This document shows, in pieces, positions 23,340 to 31,042 of a DNA stretch of 31,569 nt. The position numbers and the translations under genes were made by a program. The number at the start of each line of letters is the position of its first letter. The stretch's first letter is position 1. The notes beneath the pieces were generated by a model that was not told the origin of the DNA, searched no databases, and was given only the letters and a program-made list of their open reading frames with translations. The stretch comes from a virus. The stretch covers positions 1-31,569 of the IMG/VR virus record IMGVR_UViG_3300024258_000793. One strand, written 5' to 3'.

Positions 23340-24422
23340 ATGGTAGGAGTAAACACACTAAAATCATTTGATTTGGTAATATCAAGGGATAACACAGGTC
23401 ATATTGTTCCTATGGACTTAGTGGTTAAGATAATATTAGAGCATTCTTTTGATACTTATGCTATAACCGGTTATATGTTATTTTTAGATAGTGTTGGTTA
23501 TGGTGGGAGCTTACCACTAGACAACCAATGTTCTCTAATATTATCTATGGTCGACATGAGGGAAAATTCATATAATGAACATTTTTCTATCACTAAAGTG
23601 GATGAATATTTAGAAGGTAAGACCAAAATGGTCAAGGTTGAGTTTATAAGTTTAGATGTTGTTGATATGTTCATAGAGCATAAAAGTAGAGCATTTGAAG
23701 ACAAAACACATTCGGAAATAGTATCTTCTATATTTAATGATTTTGGTGTAAGTGTACCAACTATTGATATGGATACAAAGCACGAATTGGTGGTGACTCC
23801 ACAAAACCAAAACACATTCATCACGGTAAACAAACTCATAAAAGATTCTGGTATATATGTATACAAAAGGGGTGATGAATATTTTTGTGTTGACAAGACA
23901 TCTATCGTAGGAGAAGAGATTGACGAAGTGTACGCACAAGTAAATGATTTATATCCCAATAACATAAAGTACTTAGATATAGACACATACGATAGCACGG
24001 AGAACATAATTACTTATCCCGATACTAATTATATGAAATTTGACCCTTTGAAGAAGGTGGTAGAGTTAGTCGAAGTTAAAAATGATGATTTATTATTAGG
24101 ATTAAATGATAAAAAAATAGAATATGGTGAAGTCAAAAGTATTAGGACACTACCAATGTCATATTGGAAAAATGACAAAGAGAACTTGCATTTTAGAAAC
24201 AATATAAACAACATAAAGGTTGACTTGTTATCATCGGGTAGTTTCTCCGTAGGACTAGGTAACATAGTAGATGTAGAAATACCAGAGCAGATTGTGCCTT
24301 CTAATAATGGTATGTTGTCAGGGAAGTACTTAGTGTATGGTACTAAATATATTATAAGCGCGGATGGTCTTTTTGACCAAGAACTAAATTTACGGCGTGA
24401 TGATTTCCAAGAGAGAAGATAA
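23340..24422 (+). CDS. Baseplate central hub protein, T4 gp27-like
   Basis: 360 residues with the hub plan: MVGVNTLKSFDLVISRDNTG, an early beta-barrel, AITGYMLFLDSVGYGGSLPL, then FEDKTHSEIVSSIFNDFGVS, the second barrel with ITVNKLIKDSGIYVYKRGDE, and a C-terminal GLGNIVDVEIPEQ and LSGKYLVYGTKYIISADGLF. gp27-like proteins form the trimer that carries the spike and joins the tube. It directly precedes the spike gene with overlapping stop/start (TAATG). Confidence 0.75.
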   Translation: MVGVNTLKSFDLVISRDNTGHIVPMDLVVKIILEHSFDTYAITGYMLFLDSVGYGGSLPLDNQCSLILSMVDMRENSYNEHFSITKVDEYLEGKTKMVKVEFISLDVVDMFIEHKSRAFEDKTHSEIVSSIFNDFGVSVPTIDMDTKHELVVTPQNQNTFITVNKLIKDSGIYVYKRGDEYFCVDKTSIVGEEIDEVYAQVNDLYPNNIKYLDIDTYDSTENIITYPDTNYMKFDPLKKVVELVEVKNDDLLLGLNDKKIEYGEVKSIRTLPMSYWKNDKENLHFRNNINNIKVDLLSSGSFSVGLGNIVDVEIPEQIVPSNNGMLSGKYLVYGTKYIISADGLFDQELNLRRDDFQERR

Positions 24423-25267
24423 TGATATATTATGGTGTGATAACAGACAACAACGACCCTTTAAAATATGGAAGAGTAAAAGTTAGGATTGTTGGTATAC
24501 ATCCTACCGATAATTCTATAACAAGTGATGACCTACCATGGTGTCATATTATATCACCATTATCATTTGGTGGTAATAGTGGATTAGGAATCTCCTCTGT
24601 GCCTATACAAGGGACTTCGGTGTACTTGTTGATAGAAGACAACAACTATGAACATCCATTGATTCTAGGGGCGGTGAGAGGTAATAATACAAAGACACCG
24701 GAAGATGAGTTCAAAGACAAAGATTCTAAGTATCCTTTGTCTAATTATTTTGGCAAAGGAGACCTTAGTGGATTGACTACTGAAAATTTTGATTTGAGTA
24801 GTGCTTTATCCGCAAGAAAAGATGGTGTGATTGATGGTGAAGCCATAGAAATAACATCTAGTGCAAAATATCCTTATAACAATGTAATAGAGACACAAAG
24901 TGGTCATACAATAATTTTAGATGATACAGAAGGCAATGAGCACATTACTATATTGCATAAAAATGGCGATTATGTAGAGATTACCGATAACGAACTCACG
25001 GTAAAGTCAAAAACAAAAGTACAAGTAATTGCACCGGAGATTGACTTAGGTGGTGCTTCAACAGAACCTTTAGTTCTTGGTGATAAATTAAAAGCATATA
25101 TTGATGATAGTATTGTCGGTAAATTCAAAGAGTTTTTAGATAATGATTATAGTACACATATACACCCAACAGGTGTTGGACCTAGTGGACCACCTTCTGG
25201 GACACCAACCGTAGAATTTGGAGATTTTGAAGATGATATCCTTAGCGAACAAAACAAGAGTAAATAG
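24422..25267 (+). CDS. Central spike protein, gp5/VgrG-like, without lysozyme domain
   Basis: The N-terminal OB-fold is clear: YYGVITDNNDPLKYGRVKVR, LPWCHIISPL and the end LLIEDNNYEHPLILGAVRG (about residues 1-90). After a linker, IETQSGHTIILDDTEGNEHI and TILHKNGDYVEITDNELTVK (about 155-200) form the start of a triple-stranded beta-helix as in VgrG and gp5 C-termini. T4 gp5 has a lysozyme domain between these; here there is none, so the spike is not itself muralytic. The end is Gly/Pro-rich and acidic. It trimerises on the gp27-like hub and punctures the outer membrane. Confidence 0.85.
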   Translation: MIYYGVITDNNDPLKYGRVKVRIVGIHPTDNSITSDDLPWCHIISPLSFGGNSGLGISSVPIQGTSVYLLIEDNNYEHPLILGAVRGNNTKTPEDEFKDKDSKYPLSNYFGKGDLSGLTTENFDLSSALSARKDGVIDGEAIEITSSAKYPYNNVIETQSGHTIILDDTEGNEHITILHKNGDYVEITDNELTVKSKTKVQVIAPEIDLGGASTEPLVLGDKLKAYIDDSIVGKFKEFLDNDYSTHIHPTGVGPSGPPSGTPTVEFGDFEDDILSEQNKSK

Positions 25268-27487
25268 ATGGCTATAACTTTATCACATATAGGCAAACAT
25301 TATAAATTATTACCTATACACAATGTAGGTGATTATTATAAACTAGCAAACAATTCTGTGTTTTACTCACCTGACGTAAAAGTAACATCATATGATTTAT
25401 TGGACACTTATACTACCGCACACCACAACACAACAAATTTAACATTAGGGAGTAATACTTTTCCTATAACTGATTATATTGGTAGCGTAGGTAGATACGT
25501 AGAATTTGATGGTGAGATAGGGTTCTTTCAAATAACTGATGTACAACCTACCGAAGTACAAGTAGATAGAACTTTTGCGGCTACGGTATCAAATGTAGCG
25601 GTGAGAAATATTGACTATTTTTACTATATATTTTATTATGAAACTTATTATGATATTTTTAACATTAAAGTATCTTTAGTCGATGTGGAAATAAGCGATT
25701 ATTATACAGCATTAACACCAACATTCGATGTTATGAAAGAGGAGTTAGTAGTTACAAATTCACAATCACATACTTTAGGTAGTGTCGTGAATAAAGGGAG
25801 TAGAATCTATAGTATTATAGATTTATATTCTACCGGTGATTATTACAATGGGGTAGTACTAGAAGAAGTTTCTTTTGATGTAAGTGATGTGTTTTATAGT
25901 GGGGATTATACTATGACATATGATAGTAAATCTTATACGGACTCTTCCGATTCATTATTCTTATTTAATGGTACTAGTGGGGATTACACAACAGCCACAT
26001 TCTTAAATTTAGAACCATTTTTTGATATATCAGGTAGACTTGTTACTTTAGATTTTGGTGTATCTTTTGTCACCATAGAAAGTATGGTTGATATCGGTGG
26101 TGGCTCTTGTACTATCACTTTCTTAGAGGAAGTATACATTACAAACGGTGATGTATTGTCTTCCTCTGACGAGGTATTGTCTCTATTATGTATTAACAAA
26201 TTAGAAATTAATGATAAAATAGATTGTGAAATATCTAATATGTTATTTTATATAGTAGTGGAAGAGGTAACTAATACTTATGTTGATTATTCTGTCATTT
26301 TCAATGTTAATGAAATTGAAATTGAAAGTACATTATTGACAAACTCTATTATAAGCACAAGTTTAGGAGATATCAAGATATCAACATACAATTCTAGTAC
26401 TAATATACTAAGAGCAACTAACCCAACCATATTAGCCGATAGTGAAACACCAAGCTTTAAACTCACTTACAAAAATACATATATAGACATTAGTAATTAT
26501 ACAACAAATGATTATGTTGTAAGTTTTGTTTATACAAGACACGTTGATAGCACTGCTACTGGTGCTGATTTGTCTTTAAATTATATTGACCAAATAAAAA
26601 CAGATTTATTGGGGGACAACCAATATCATTACAATTTCGACATGACATCAAAGTATTTTTACACGAATGACATTTCTATATTTGGTAGAACTTATTCTAT
26701 AGATGATACTTTACAATATATAGAAGTAGTAGTGTCTAGTAATTATATTGGAGATATTGTAGTAGGTACAGAATTTATATGGAATAATATTACTATAGAG
26801 GTGGTTTCTATATCTTCTAACATAATCACTATAAAAGTATTAAGAGGTGTATTAGATGATGCTATATCAAAGACATTTGTGTCAAACATAGCTATAGCAC
26901 AAGTACAGACCCCATTTGTTGTACCTATTATAGATACATTTTATGATGATGATAATTGTAGGAGATTACCAACACAAATAGAGATAGATGCTCATGACGC
27001 GTATGTATTATCTATAACACCAGCTTATATTGATGATATACTGGTAAACATAAAAATAATAAGTGTATTTTATCCTTCTAAGATATACAAGCTTGATATA
27101 GGAGAACTACCTATAAAACAGATAGAAGATGTATACCAAGGGGGGATCTACTCATTTGGTACTGTGTTTGGTTCGGTTGATATGAAAATAGAATATATAA
27201 GACCGGAAAGATATATGTTTGATTCTATAGGCGCTGATATACCAAAAGAAGAAGGTCAGTTATATATTCTAAAAAATGGTGATGATAACTTTGACACGTA
27301 TAGAAACATAGTACGTACTAATTTGTTTAGGATTGATAATAAAATGATTCATGAAGTAATTGATATACAGGTATTTAACGACCTTGACCAATCGGGAGAC
27401 CCTAGTGGTAGCACATTGATAAAATATACAACTAGCGACTACGATGTGTTCGATACATTATATGGTATCACAAGTGGATTGTTATAA
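25268..27487 (+). CDS. Large baseplate-operon structural protein of unknown type (739 aa)
   Basis: Immediately follows the spike stop (TAG ATG) and overlaps the next gene (TAATG), so it belongs to the baseplate operon. It is strikingly beta-rich and acidic with many Tyr/Asp/Ile and few Lys (YYIFYYETYYDIFNIKVSLV, DYYTALTPTF), and no coiled coil. A possible repeat of domains around YVVSFVYTRHVD and the VQTPFVVPIIDTF segment is not certain. No T4 equivalent recognised; a wedge, a spike-attached or a peripheral baseplate protein are all possible. Confidence 0.5.
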   Translation: MAITLSHIGKHYKLLPIHNVGDYYKLANNSVFYSPDVKVTSYDLLDTYTTAHHNTTNLTLGSNTFPITDYIGSVGRYVEFDGEIGFFQITDVQPTEVQVDRTFAATVSNVAVRNIDYFYYIFYYETYYDIFNIKVSLVDVEISDYYTALTPTFDVMKEELVVTNSQSHTLGSVVNKGSRIYSIIDLYSTGDYYNGVVLEEVSFDVSDVFYSGDYTMTYDSKSYTDSSDSLFLFNGTSGDYTTATFLNLEPFFDISGRLVTLDFGVSFVTIESMVDIGGGSCTITFLEEVYITNGDVLSSSDEVLSLLCINKLEINDKIDCEISNMLFYIVVEEVTNTYVDYSVIFNVNEIEIESTLLTNSIISTSLGDIKISTYNSSTNILRATNPTILADSETPSFKLTYKNTYIDISNYTTNDYVVSFVYTRHVDSTATGADLSLNYIDQIKTDLLGDNQYHYNFDMTSKYFYTNDISIFGRTYSIDDTLQYIEVVVSSNYIGDIVVGTEFIWNNITIEVVSISSNIITIKVLRGVLDDAISKTFVSNIAIAQVQTPFVVPIIDTFYDDDNCRRLPTQIEIDAHDAYVLSITPAYIDDILVNIKIISVFYPSKIYKLDIGELPIKQIEDVYQGGIYSFGTVFGSVDMKIEYIRPERYMFDSIGADIPKEEGQLYILKNGDDNFDTYRNIVRTNLFRIDNKMIHEVIDIQVFNDLDQSGDPSGSTLIKYTTSDYDVFDTLYGITSGLL

Positions 27488-27969
27488 TGGGATTTACGCC
27501 TACCGAAAAAGCTAGTAAATTTGGATTGGATATGGTATCTTTTCTAACACCTGAACTTTCTAAAATAGAATATGCAAATAAATCATTATCTTTTGTTGGT
27601 GCTTTGGTAGCAAAAGATTTTGAGCTACCTGATAGTGGGGACCCGGTTAGTGCATCGACTACTATAGCACAAGGTGTAATGAATTACTGGAAGTCCCCTA
27701 TCGCCGTAGGTTTACCCGGCGTCCCTGCTAATGGTGGTATAGCAGTAGTGTCTGGGCAATTGTTTATGATAGCATTACAACCAATTTTAATATCAAAATT
27801 AAGTACATTCTTTGCTAAAGAAAATGAGGAAGGGGATTTAGAGACCGAATTATTAAATGCGATAAAAGACGGTCTTAAAACTTGTACTACATTGCATATA
27901 GAACTGATACCAGCACCACCTGCACCACCAATACCTACACCATTTCCCGGTAAGATTTCATTGACATAG
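27487..27969 (+). CDS. Small baseplate-operon protein with Pro-rich end (160 aa)
   Basis: Starts by TAATG overlap with the previous stop. An N-terminal helical part (KASKFGLDMVSFLTPELSKI), a Gly/Ala-rich middle (IAVGLPGVPANGGIAVVSGQ), an amphipathic helix and a proline-rich end (ELIPAPPAPPIPTPFPGKIS). No family recognised; not a PAAR tip by motif. Last gene of the hub operon, ending 2 bp from the convergent GNAT gene with no visible terminator. Confidence 0.5.
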   Translation: MGFTPTEKASKFGLDMVSFLTPELSKIEYANKSLSFVGALVAKDFELPDSGDPVSASTTIAQGVMNYWKSPIAVGLPGVPANGGIAVVSGQLFMIALQPILISKLSTFFAKENEEGDLETELLNAIKDGLKTCTTLHIELIPAPPAPPIPTPFPGKISLT

Positions 27970-27971
27970 AG

Positions 27972-28307
27972 TTATTTGTGTCTTCTAACCATCTTGTGTT
28001 TTATATCATCTGTTTTTTCTACAAAACCAAATCTTTCATAGAACTTTACTAACCTATCATAATTAGAATCGAAATCATTAGTTGGGTCTAAATATATGTC
28101 TTTTTTGTTTTTGTCTGCTACGGATATAAGTTTTTCCATAAAAGCAACACCTTCACCTTTACCTCTTCTCTTTAACTGAACAACAAGAAACACAAGAATT
28201 ATATAGTCATTGTACTCTTCTATTTTACATCTAACTTCCGGAAAATAAAAATCCATAGTGCCTTTTATATCTTTCTCCGTGACCAAATCTAAGAATCCTG
28301 TAAACAT
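27972..28307 (-). CDS. GNAT-family N-acetyltransferase (111 aa)
   Basis: The acetyl-CoA binding motif A is seen as VVQLKRRGKGEGVAFMEKL (about 43-61; R-R-G-K-G-E-G), followed by DIYLDPTND and LVKFYERFGFVEK, the GNAT motif B. The protein is at the short end for GNAT enzymes; the N-terminal strands before motif A are partly present (VRCKIEEYNDYIILVFLV). Transfers an acetyl group from acetyl-CoA; substrate unknown. Start ATG 28307 lies inside the overlapping 53-residue gene with AAAGGA before it. Confidence 0.75.
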   Translation of the reverse strand: MFTGFLDLVTEKDIKGTMDFYFPEVRCKIEEYNDYIILVFLVVQLKRRGKGEGVAFMEKLISVADKNKKDIYLDPTNDFDSNYDRLVKFYERFGFVEKTDDIKHKMVRRHK

Positions 28308-28450
28308 TGTGTATCCTTTTCTTCCATGTAAGCAACCTCTATTTCTTTACATAACTCTACCATGGCACTCTTTGTGATTATACCCTCTTTAAAGTCTGAT
28401 TCTGCTTGTGCTTTATCAAACAAATATTTTACAAGAACATCATCTGTCAT
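28289..28450 (-). CDS. Small acidic helical protein (53 aa)
   Basis: ATG at 28450 follows AGAGGAAG with good spacing and overlaps the preceding gene's stop by 11 nt; its end overlaps the GNAT start by 19 nt. The sequence MTDDVLVKYLFDKAQAES is followed by a region of acidic helices (KSAMVELCKEIEVAYMEEKD) with no signal or span. Dense overlaps on both sides support it as a real gene. Function unknown. Confidence 0.6.
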   Translation of the reverse strand: MTDDVLVKYLFDKAQAESDFKEGIITKSAMVELCKEIEVAYMEEKDTQCLQDS

Positions 28451-29046
28451 TTTCTGCTTCCTCTGCGTTAGATTCTTCTAGTGTACTATAATCAACATTA
28501 ATAATAGGTAAACCCTTATCACTTTTTATTCTTTTTGCTTCTTTACCCAATATATCAACTATGGTTTTTCTAAAATTAATATAATCTATTGATAGTTTCT
28601 TTAATGTTTCTATAGACATAACTTTTATAAAATCATCATATTCTAGTTGTGTGTCCATATCGTTAATGTATAAAATTTTAGATTTTAATGATTTATAAAC
28701 AATTACCAAAAACTTATCAAGGTAAACTATAAAATCTTTATCACTTAGAGTAAATAAATCTATTCTTTCATATGTCATGTGTATTTTTATAAGGTTGTCT
28801 ATGTTCTTCTTTACAAAATCATCTAATTTTAAAATAGAACTTTTCTTCATCATCTTATCAAATCTTACTTTGTCTTTATAAAGCATATCGCTTTTACCTT
28901 TATAGTAGTCTTTACTCTCTAAGAACTCTTCTTTTATATACAATTGATACATAAAAGAATTAAGTAAAAGAATTAAGTAAAAGAAGTTTAAATCTCTTTT
29001 GTATTTGGTTTACATCTTCGTTTATAAAATCTCGAAATCTTATCAC
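28440..29046 (-). CDS. Unknown helical protein, split by a 13-bp tandem duplication
   Basis: The intact part (ATG 28952 to TGA 28440, 170 residues) starts MYQLYIKEEFLESKDYY without a ribosome site. Upstream, GTG 29046 overlaps the previous stop (GTGA) and opens a frame reading IRFRDFINEDVNQIQKRF then LLLLNSFT, stopped at 28960-28962. Between them a 13-bp unit is present twice (28958-28983). Removing one copy joins both frames exactly into about 197 residues. The FRDFINE start resembles other N-termini in this window. The rest is Lys-rich and helical (VYLDKFLVIVYKSLKSKI). Function unknown. Confidence 0.6.
28958..28983. repeat. 13-bp exact tandem duplication
   Basis: AATTAAGTAAAAG occurs twice in direct succession (28958-28970 and 28971-28983) and puts the two halves of the gene at 28440-29046 out of frame. 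Confidence 0.9.
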
Positions 29047-29402
29047 GGTGCAACGACACCTTCTTTTAGTACAAGTAGTTTTGATTGTATCAACTCTCTT
29101 CTATACGGTAGTGTATCATTAGAAAGCTGAACACTTAAGAAATACTTACCAGCAGTCAATAATGCACTCTCCGTTGGGTATATTTGAAATACAAATTTAG
29201 TATCAGCGAATATATCACCACTTGCTAAATTCTTAGGCAATGCTCTTTCCACAACTACATTACCATCAACATTATCTTTTCTAATAGTATAAGATGCATA
29301 CCAATCAGCATCAAACTCTGCTACATCTTTAGAACCTAGCAAGTACACTTTAGAGCTATCCCCTTTTATTATCTCTAAATCTTCTATAAGCGAATCTGCC
29401 AT
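29043..29402 (-). CDS. Small beta-rich protein, possibly virion-associated (119 aa)
   Basis: Reads MADSLIEDLEIIKGDSSKVY, then WYASYTIRKDNVDG, KFVFQIYPTESALLTAGKYF and LSVQLSNDTLPYRRELIQSK followed by LLVLKEGV. The pattern of strands with an AGKYFLSVQ turn recalls small beta-sandwich domains of phage baseplate or upper-fibre proteins (BppU N-terminal type), but the match is loose. It has a late octamer at 29421-29428 and AAAGGATATTG upstream, so late expression is likely. First gene of the minus-strand cluster. Confidence 0.5.
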   Translation of the reverse strand: MADSLIEDLEIIKGDSSKVYLLGSKDVAEFDADWYASYTIRKDNVDGNVVVERALPKNLASGDIFADTKFVFQIYPTESALLTAGKYFLSVQLSNDTLPYRRELIQSKLLVLKEGVVAP

Positions 29403-29420
29403 ATCAATATCCTTTTTATG

Positions 29421-29428
29421 TATTTATA
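29421..29428 (-). promoter_or_regulatory. Late promoter octamer TATAAATA (minus strand)
   Basis: Exact octamer 18 bp upstream of the ATG at 29402. Confidence 0.6.
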
Positions 29429-29456
29429 CTTATTTAATCATATTTAAGAAAAAAAC

Positions 29457-29476
29457 ATATATATATATATATATAT
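29457..29476. repeat. (AT)10 dinucleotide tract
   Basis: Ten AT units between the divergent late promoter (29421) and the plus-strand promoter (29489); easily melted and prone to length change. Confidence 0.85.
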
Positions 29477-29488
29477 TGGTTTAAGTTA

Positions 29489-29513
29489 GATTTAAGAATA
29501 AATGTTTTATAAT
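29489..29513 (+). promoter_or_regulatory. Promoter: GATTTAAG, 11 bp, TATAAT
   Basis: GATTTAAG (29489-29496), with a second TTTAAG at 29480, and TATAAT (29508-29513) after exactly 11 bp. It drives the lipoprotein operon at 29590. Confidence 0.65.
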
Positions 29514-29522
29514 TGTACTTAA

Positions 29523-29536
29523 GATGACAAGTCATC
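29523..29536. promoter_or_regulatory. Possible operator or leader hairpin GATGAC-AA-GTCATC
   Basis: A 6-bp perfect dyad with 2-nt centre lies just downstream of the -10 (29508-29513), where a repressor could block transcription. A second small dyad GCTT-TACG-AAGC follows at 29567-29578 before the ribosome site. Confidence 0.35.
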
Positions 29537-29589
29537 GTATCTGAATAGATAAAAAACTTCAATTTCGCTTTACGAAGCAAAGGAATCAA

Positions 29590-30186
29590 ATGAAAATCTC
29601 AAATGTATGTGCACTAGCACTAAGCTTAACACTTATCGGATGCGGAGAACCTACGCCTACTAAAATAGAGGTAAAAGAAATCACATCAATCAAATCAGAA
29701 AAACAACCGCTTTGGTACACAAATGGTGTTAAAAAAACAGAGATGTTAGCTATTGGACAAGGGGTAAAAGACTACATTTATCAAGAAAATGAAAATGGAC
29801 AATATGACAAATATGAAAGTAACCCTGAATATGATGCTAAATTAGTTGCGTTACAAGCGCTATATGATAAAGTAAGAACAGTCACAGAAACATCTATTAC
29901 TAACATTTTTAATTTTTACAATATCAAGGTAGAAGGTACCCTAAAAAACAACATTTACAAATTATCAACACAAGTAGCAGGTAAAATTTCACCTGTACTA
30001 GTTGACTCTTATAAAACAAACACATTAGAAACATACTTATACACATTCAACACATACGAAATCAAAGAACAATATATCACGGTATTAACCAATTATATCA
30101 AAGGGGACTCTTTGGTTTATCATAGCGTACCGATTGATTTTGAAAATGACATATTATCATCATCACTTGTATTGTTAGGAGAATAG
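29590..30186 (+). CDS. Envelope lipoprotein (198 aa)
   Basis: The N-terminus MKISNVCALALSLTLIGCGE is a lipoprotein signal with lipobox L-I-G-C, so cleavage before Cys18 and lipid anchoring are predicted. The mature part is soluble and mixed (WYTNGVKKTEMLAIGQGVKD, ALQALYDKVRTV, and a C-terminal strand region). The WYTNG/AIGQG start followed by a helical ALQALYDK stretch resembles the layout of LPP20-type lipoproteins, and an LPP20 relative lies two genes downstream. RBS AAAGGAA. First gene of a three-gene operon with its own promoter. A role at the host envelope, for example exclusion of other phages, is inference. Confidence 0.7.
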   Translation: MKISNVCALALSLTLIGCGEPTPTKIEVKEITSIKSEKQPLWYTNGVKKTEMLAIGQGVKDYIYQENENGQYDKYESNPEYDAKLVALQALYDKVRTVTETSITNIFNFYNIKVEGTLKNNIYKLSTQVAGKISPVLVDSYKTNTLETYLYTFNTYEIKEQYITVLTNYIKGDSLVYHSVPIDFENDILSSSLVLLGE

Positions 30187-30188
30187 TT

Positions 30189-30530
30189 ATGAACACTAAC
30201 ATCAAAAAACATTCATCAAAAAGTTTTCTAGTGGATAATTCTTCTTTGTTTGTTAAAGAGAGCAAAATAGTCCTTAATAGGCTAGAGGTGTTATCTAGTT
30301 ATAATAAATTACAGATTACAAAAGACTTAAGTAACAATACTATCAATGTTGTATTACCTGCTTGTTATAGAGTAGATATACATAGTCTTATGTGTAAATT
30401 TGTACCTTATCAAGGGGGATTTAACCAAGGTAAGAACACAAACTACAAAATGGGTCTAAGTACCGTTATTTTCAAGGTGATTAGTTCTTGTGAGTACCTT
30501 GATATAATAACAGGAGGACAAGATGTATAA
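30189..30530 (+). CDS. Hypothetical protein between two exported proteins (113 aa)
   Basis: ATG 30189 with AGGAG 8 bp before it, 2 nt after the lipoprotein stop; its stop overlaps the next ATG by 8 nt. Sequence MNTNIKKHSSKSFLVDNSSL, then LQITKDLSNNTINVVLPACY and a Gly/Asn-rich PYQGGFNQGKNTNYKMGL. No signal peptide or span. The gene order suggests it works with the flanking envelope proteins. Family not recognised. Confidence 0.55.
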   Translation: MNTNIKKHSSKSFLVDNSSLFVKESKIVLNRLEVLSSYNKLQITKDLSNNTINVVLPACYRVDIHSLMCKFVPYQGGFNQGKNTNYKMGLSTVIFKVISSCEYLDIITGGQDV

Positions 30531-30930
30531 AGTATTATATGTATCTATTGTAATATTATTGTTAGTCGGTTCGAAATCATGTTTAGAAGCCAATTCTTAT
30601 ACTAAAGTACAAGAGAATAACCACAAGAGTATGGGTAAAAGTATGGGTAAAAAAATAAACATCCGCGCTTTAGGTATGGGAGTGGCACCACAACATGCAT
30701 TCTCAAAAGCACATGCTAAAGTCATGGCTAGAAAATCTGCACTAATTGATGCACAAAACAATCTAGCGGAGATATTGGTTGGTTATAACATCACTAGTGA
30801 GACTCGTGCCAAAAATGGAGTGATAAAATCACAAATTATAGAGAAACAAGTAAGGGCTAGTGTTAGAAACTTTAGAATTATCGATGAATCATGGGATGGC
30901 GATATATACACAGTAGAAATTGCTATCTAA
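30523..30930 (+). CDS. LPP20-family exported protein (135 aa)
   Basis: AGGAGGAC before the ATG is one of the best ribosome sites here. Residues 1-21 form a signal peptide (MYKVLYVSIVILLLVGSKSC); Cys20 follows S-K-S, a poor lipobox, so lipid attachment is uncertain. Residues about 45-135 match the LPP20 pattern: IRALGMGVAPQ, AHAKVMARKSALIDAQNNLA and EILVGYNITSETRAKNG, ending VRNFRIIDESWDGDIYTVEI. The family is best known from an outer-membrane-associated lipoprotein of Helicobacter pylori. A phage copy suggests acquisition from a Campylobacterota host. A 12-bp tandem duplication (30629-30652) encodes SMGKSMGK. Confidence 0.7.
   Translation: MYKVLYVSIVILLLVGSKSCLEANSYTKVQENNHKSMGKSMGKKINIRALGMGVAPQHAFSKAHAKVMARKSALIDAQNNLAEILVGYNITSETRAKNGVIKSQIIEKQVRASVRNFRIIDESWDGDIYTVEIAI
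30629..30652 (+). repeat. 12-bp tandem duplication in the LPP20 gene, third copy after the stop
   Basis: GTATGGGTAAAA is present at 30629-30640 and 30641-30652, and again, extended to 19 identical bases (30641-30659), at 30933-30951 just beyond the stop codon. Confidence 0.75.
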
Positions 30931-31010
30931 ATGTATGGGTAAAAAAATAAATTCTAAGAAAAAAGGTAGTATAAATAAAATAAAAGTTATAAATTATTAT
31001 AATTTAATAT

Positions 31011-31036
31011 TGCTTTAAGCTAAGTTATGTTATAAT
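31011..31036 (+). promoter_or_regulatory. Promoter: TGCTTTAAG ... TATAAT, upstream of the structured RNA
   Basis: GCTTTAAG (31012-31019), 11 bp, TATAAT (31031-31036) with an extended-10 TG. TGCTTTA (31011-31017) also equals the T4 MotA-box core, with 13 bp to the -10. The predicted start is about 31043. Confidence 0.65.
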
Positions 31037-31042
31037 CTATTA

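Noticed and set aside
30935-31018. 27-residue ORF MGKKINSKKKGS after the LPP20 gene
   Set aside because: No ribosome site; it arises from the third copy of the short repeat and its stop lies in the promoter.
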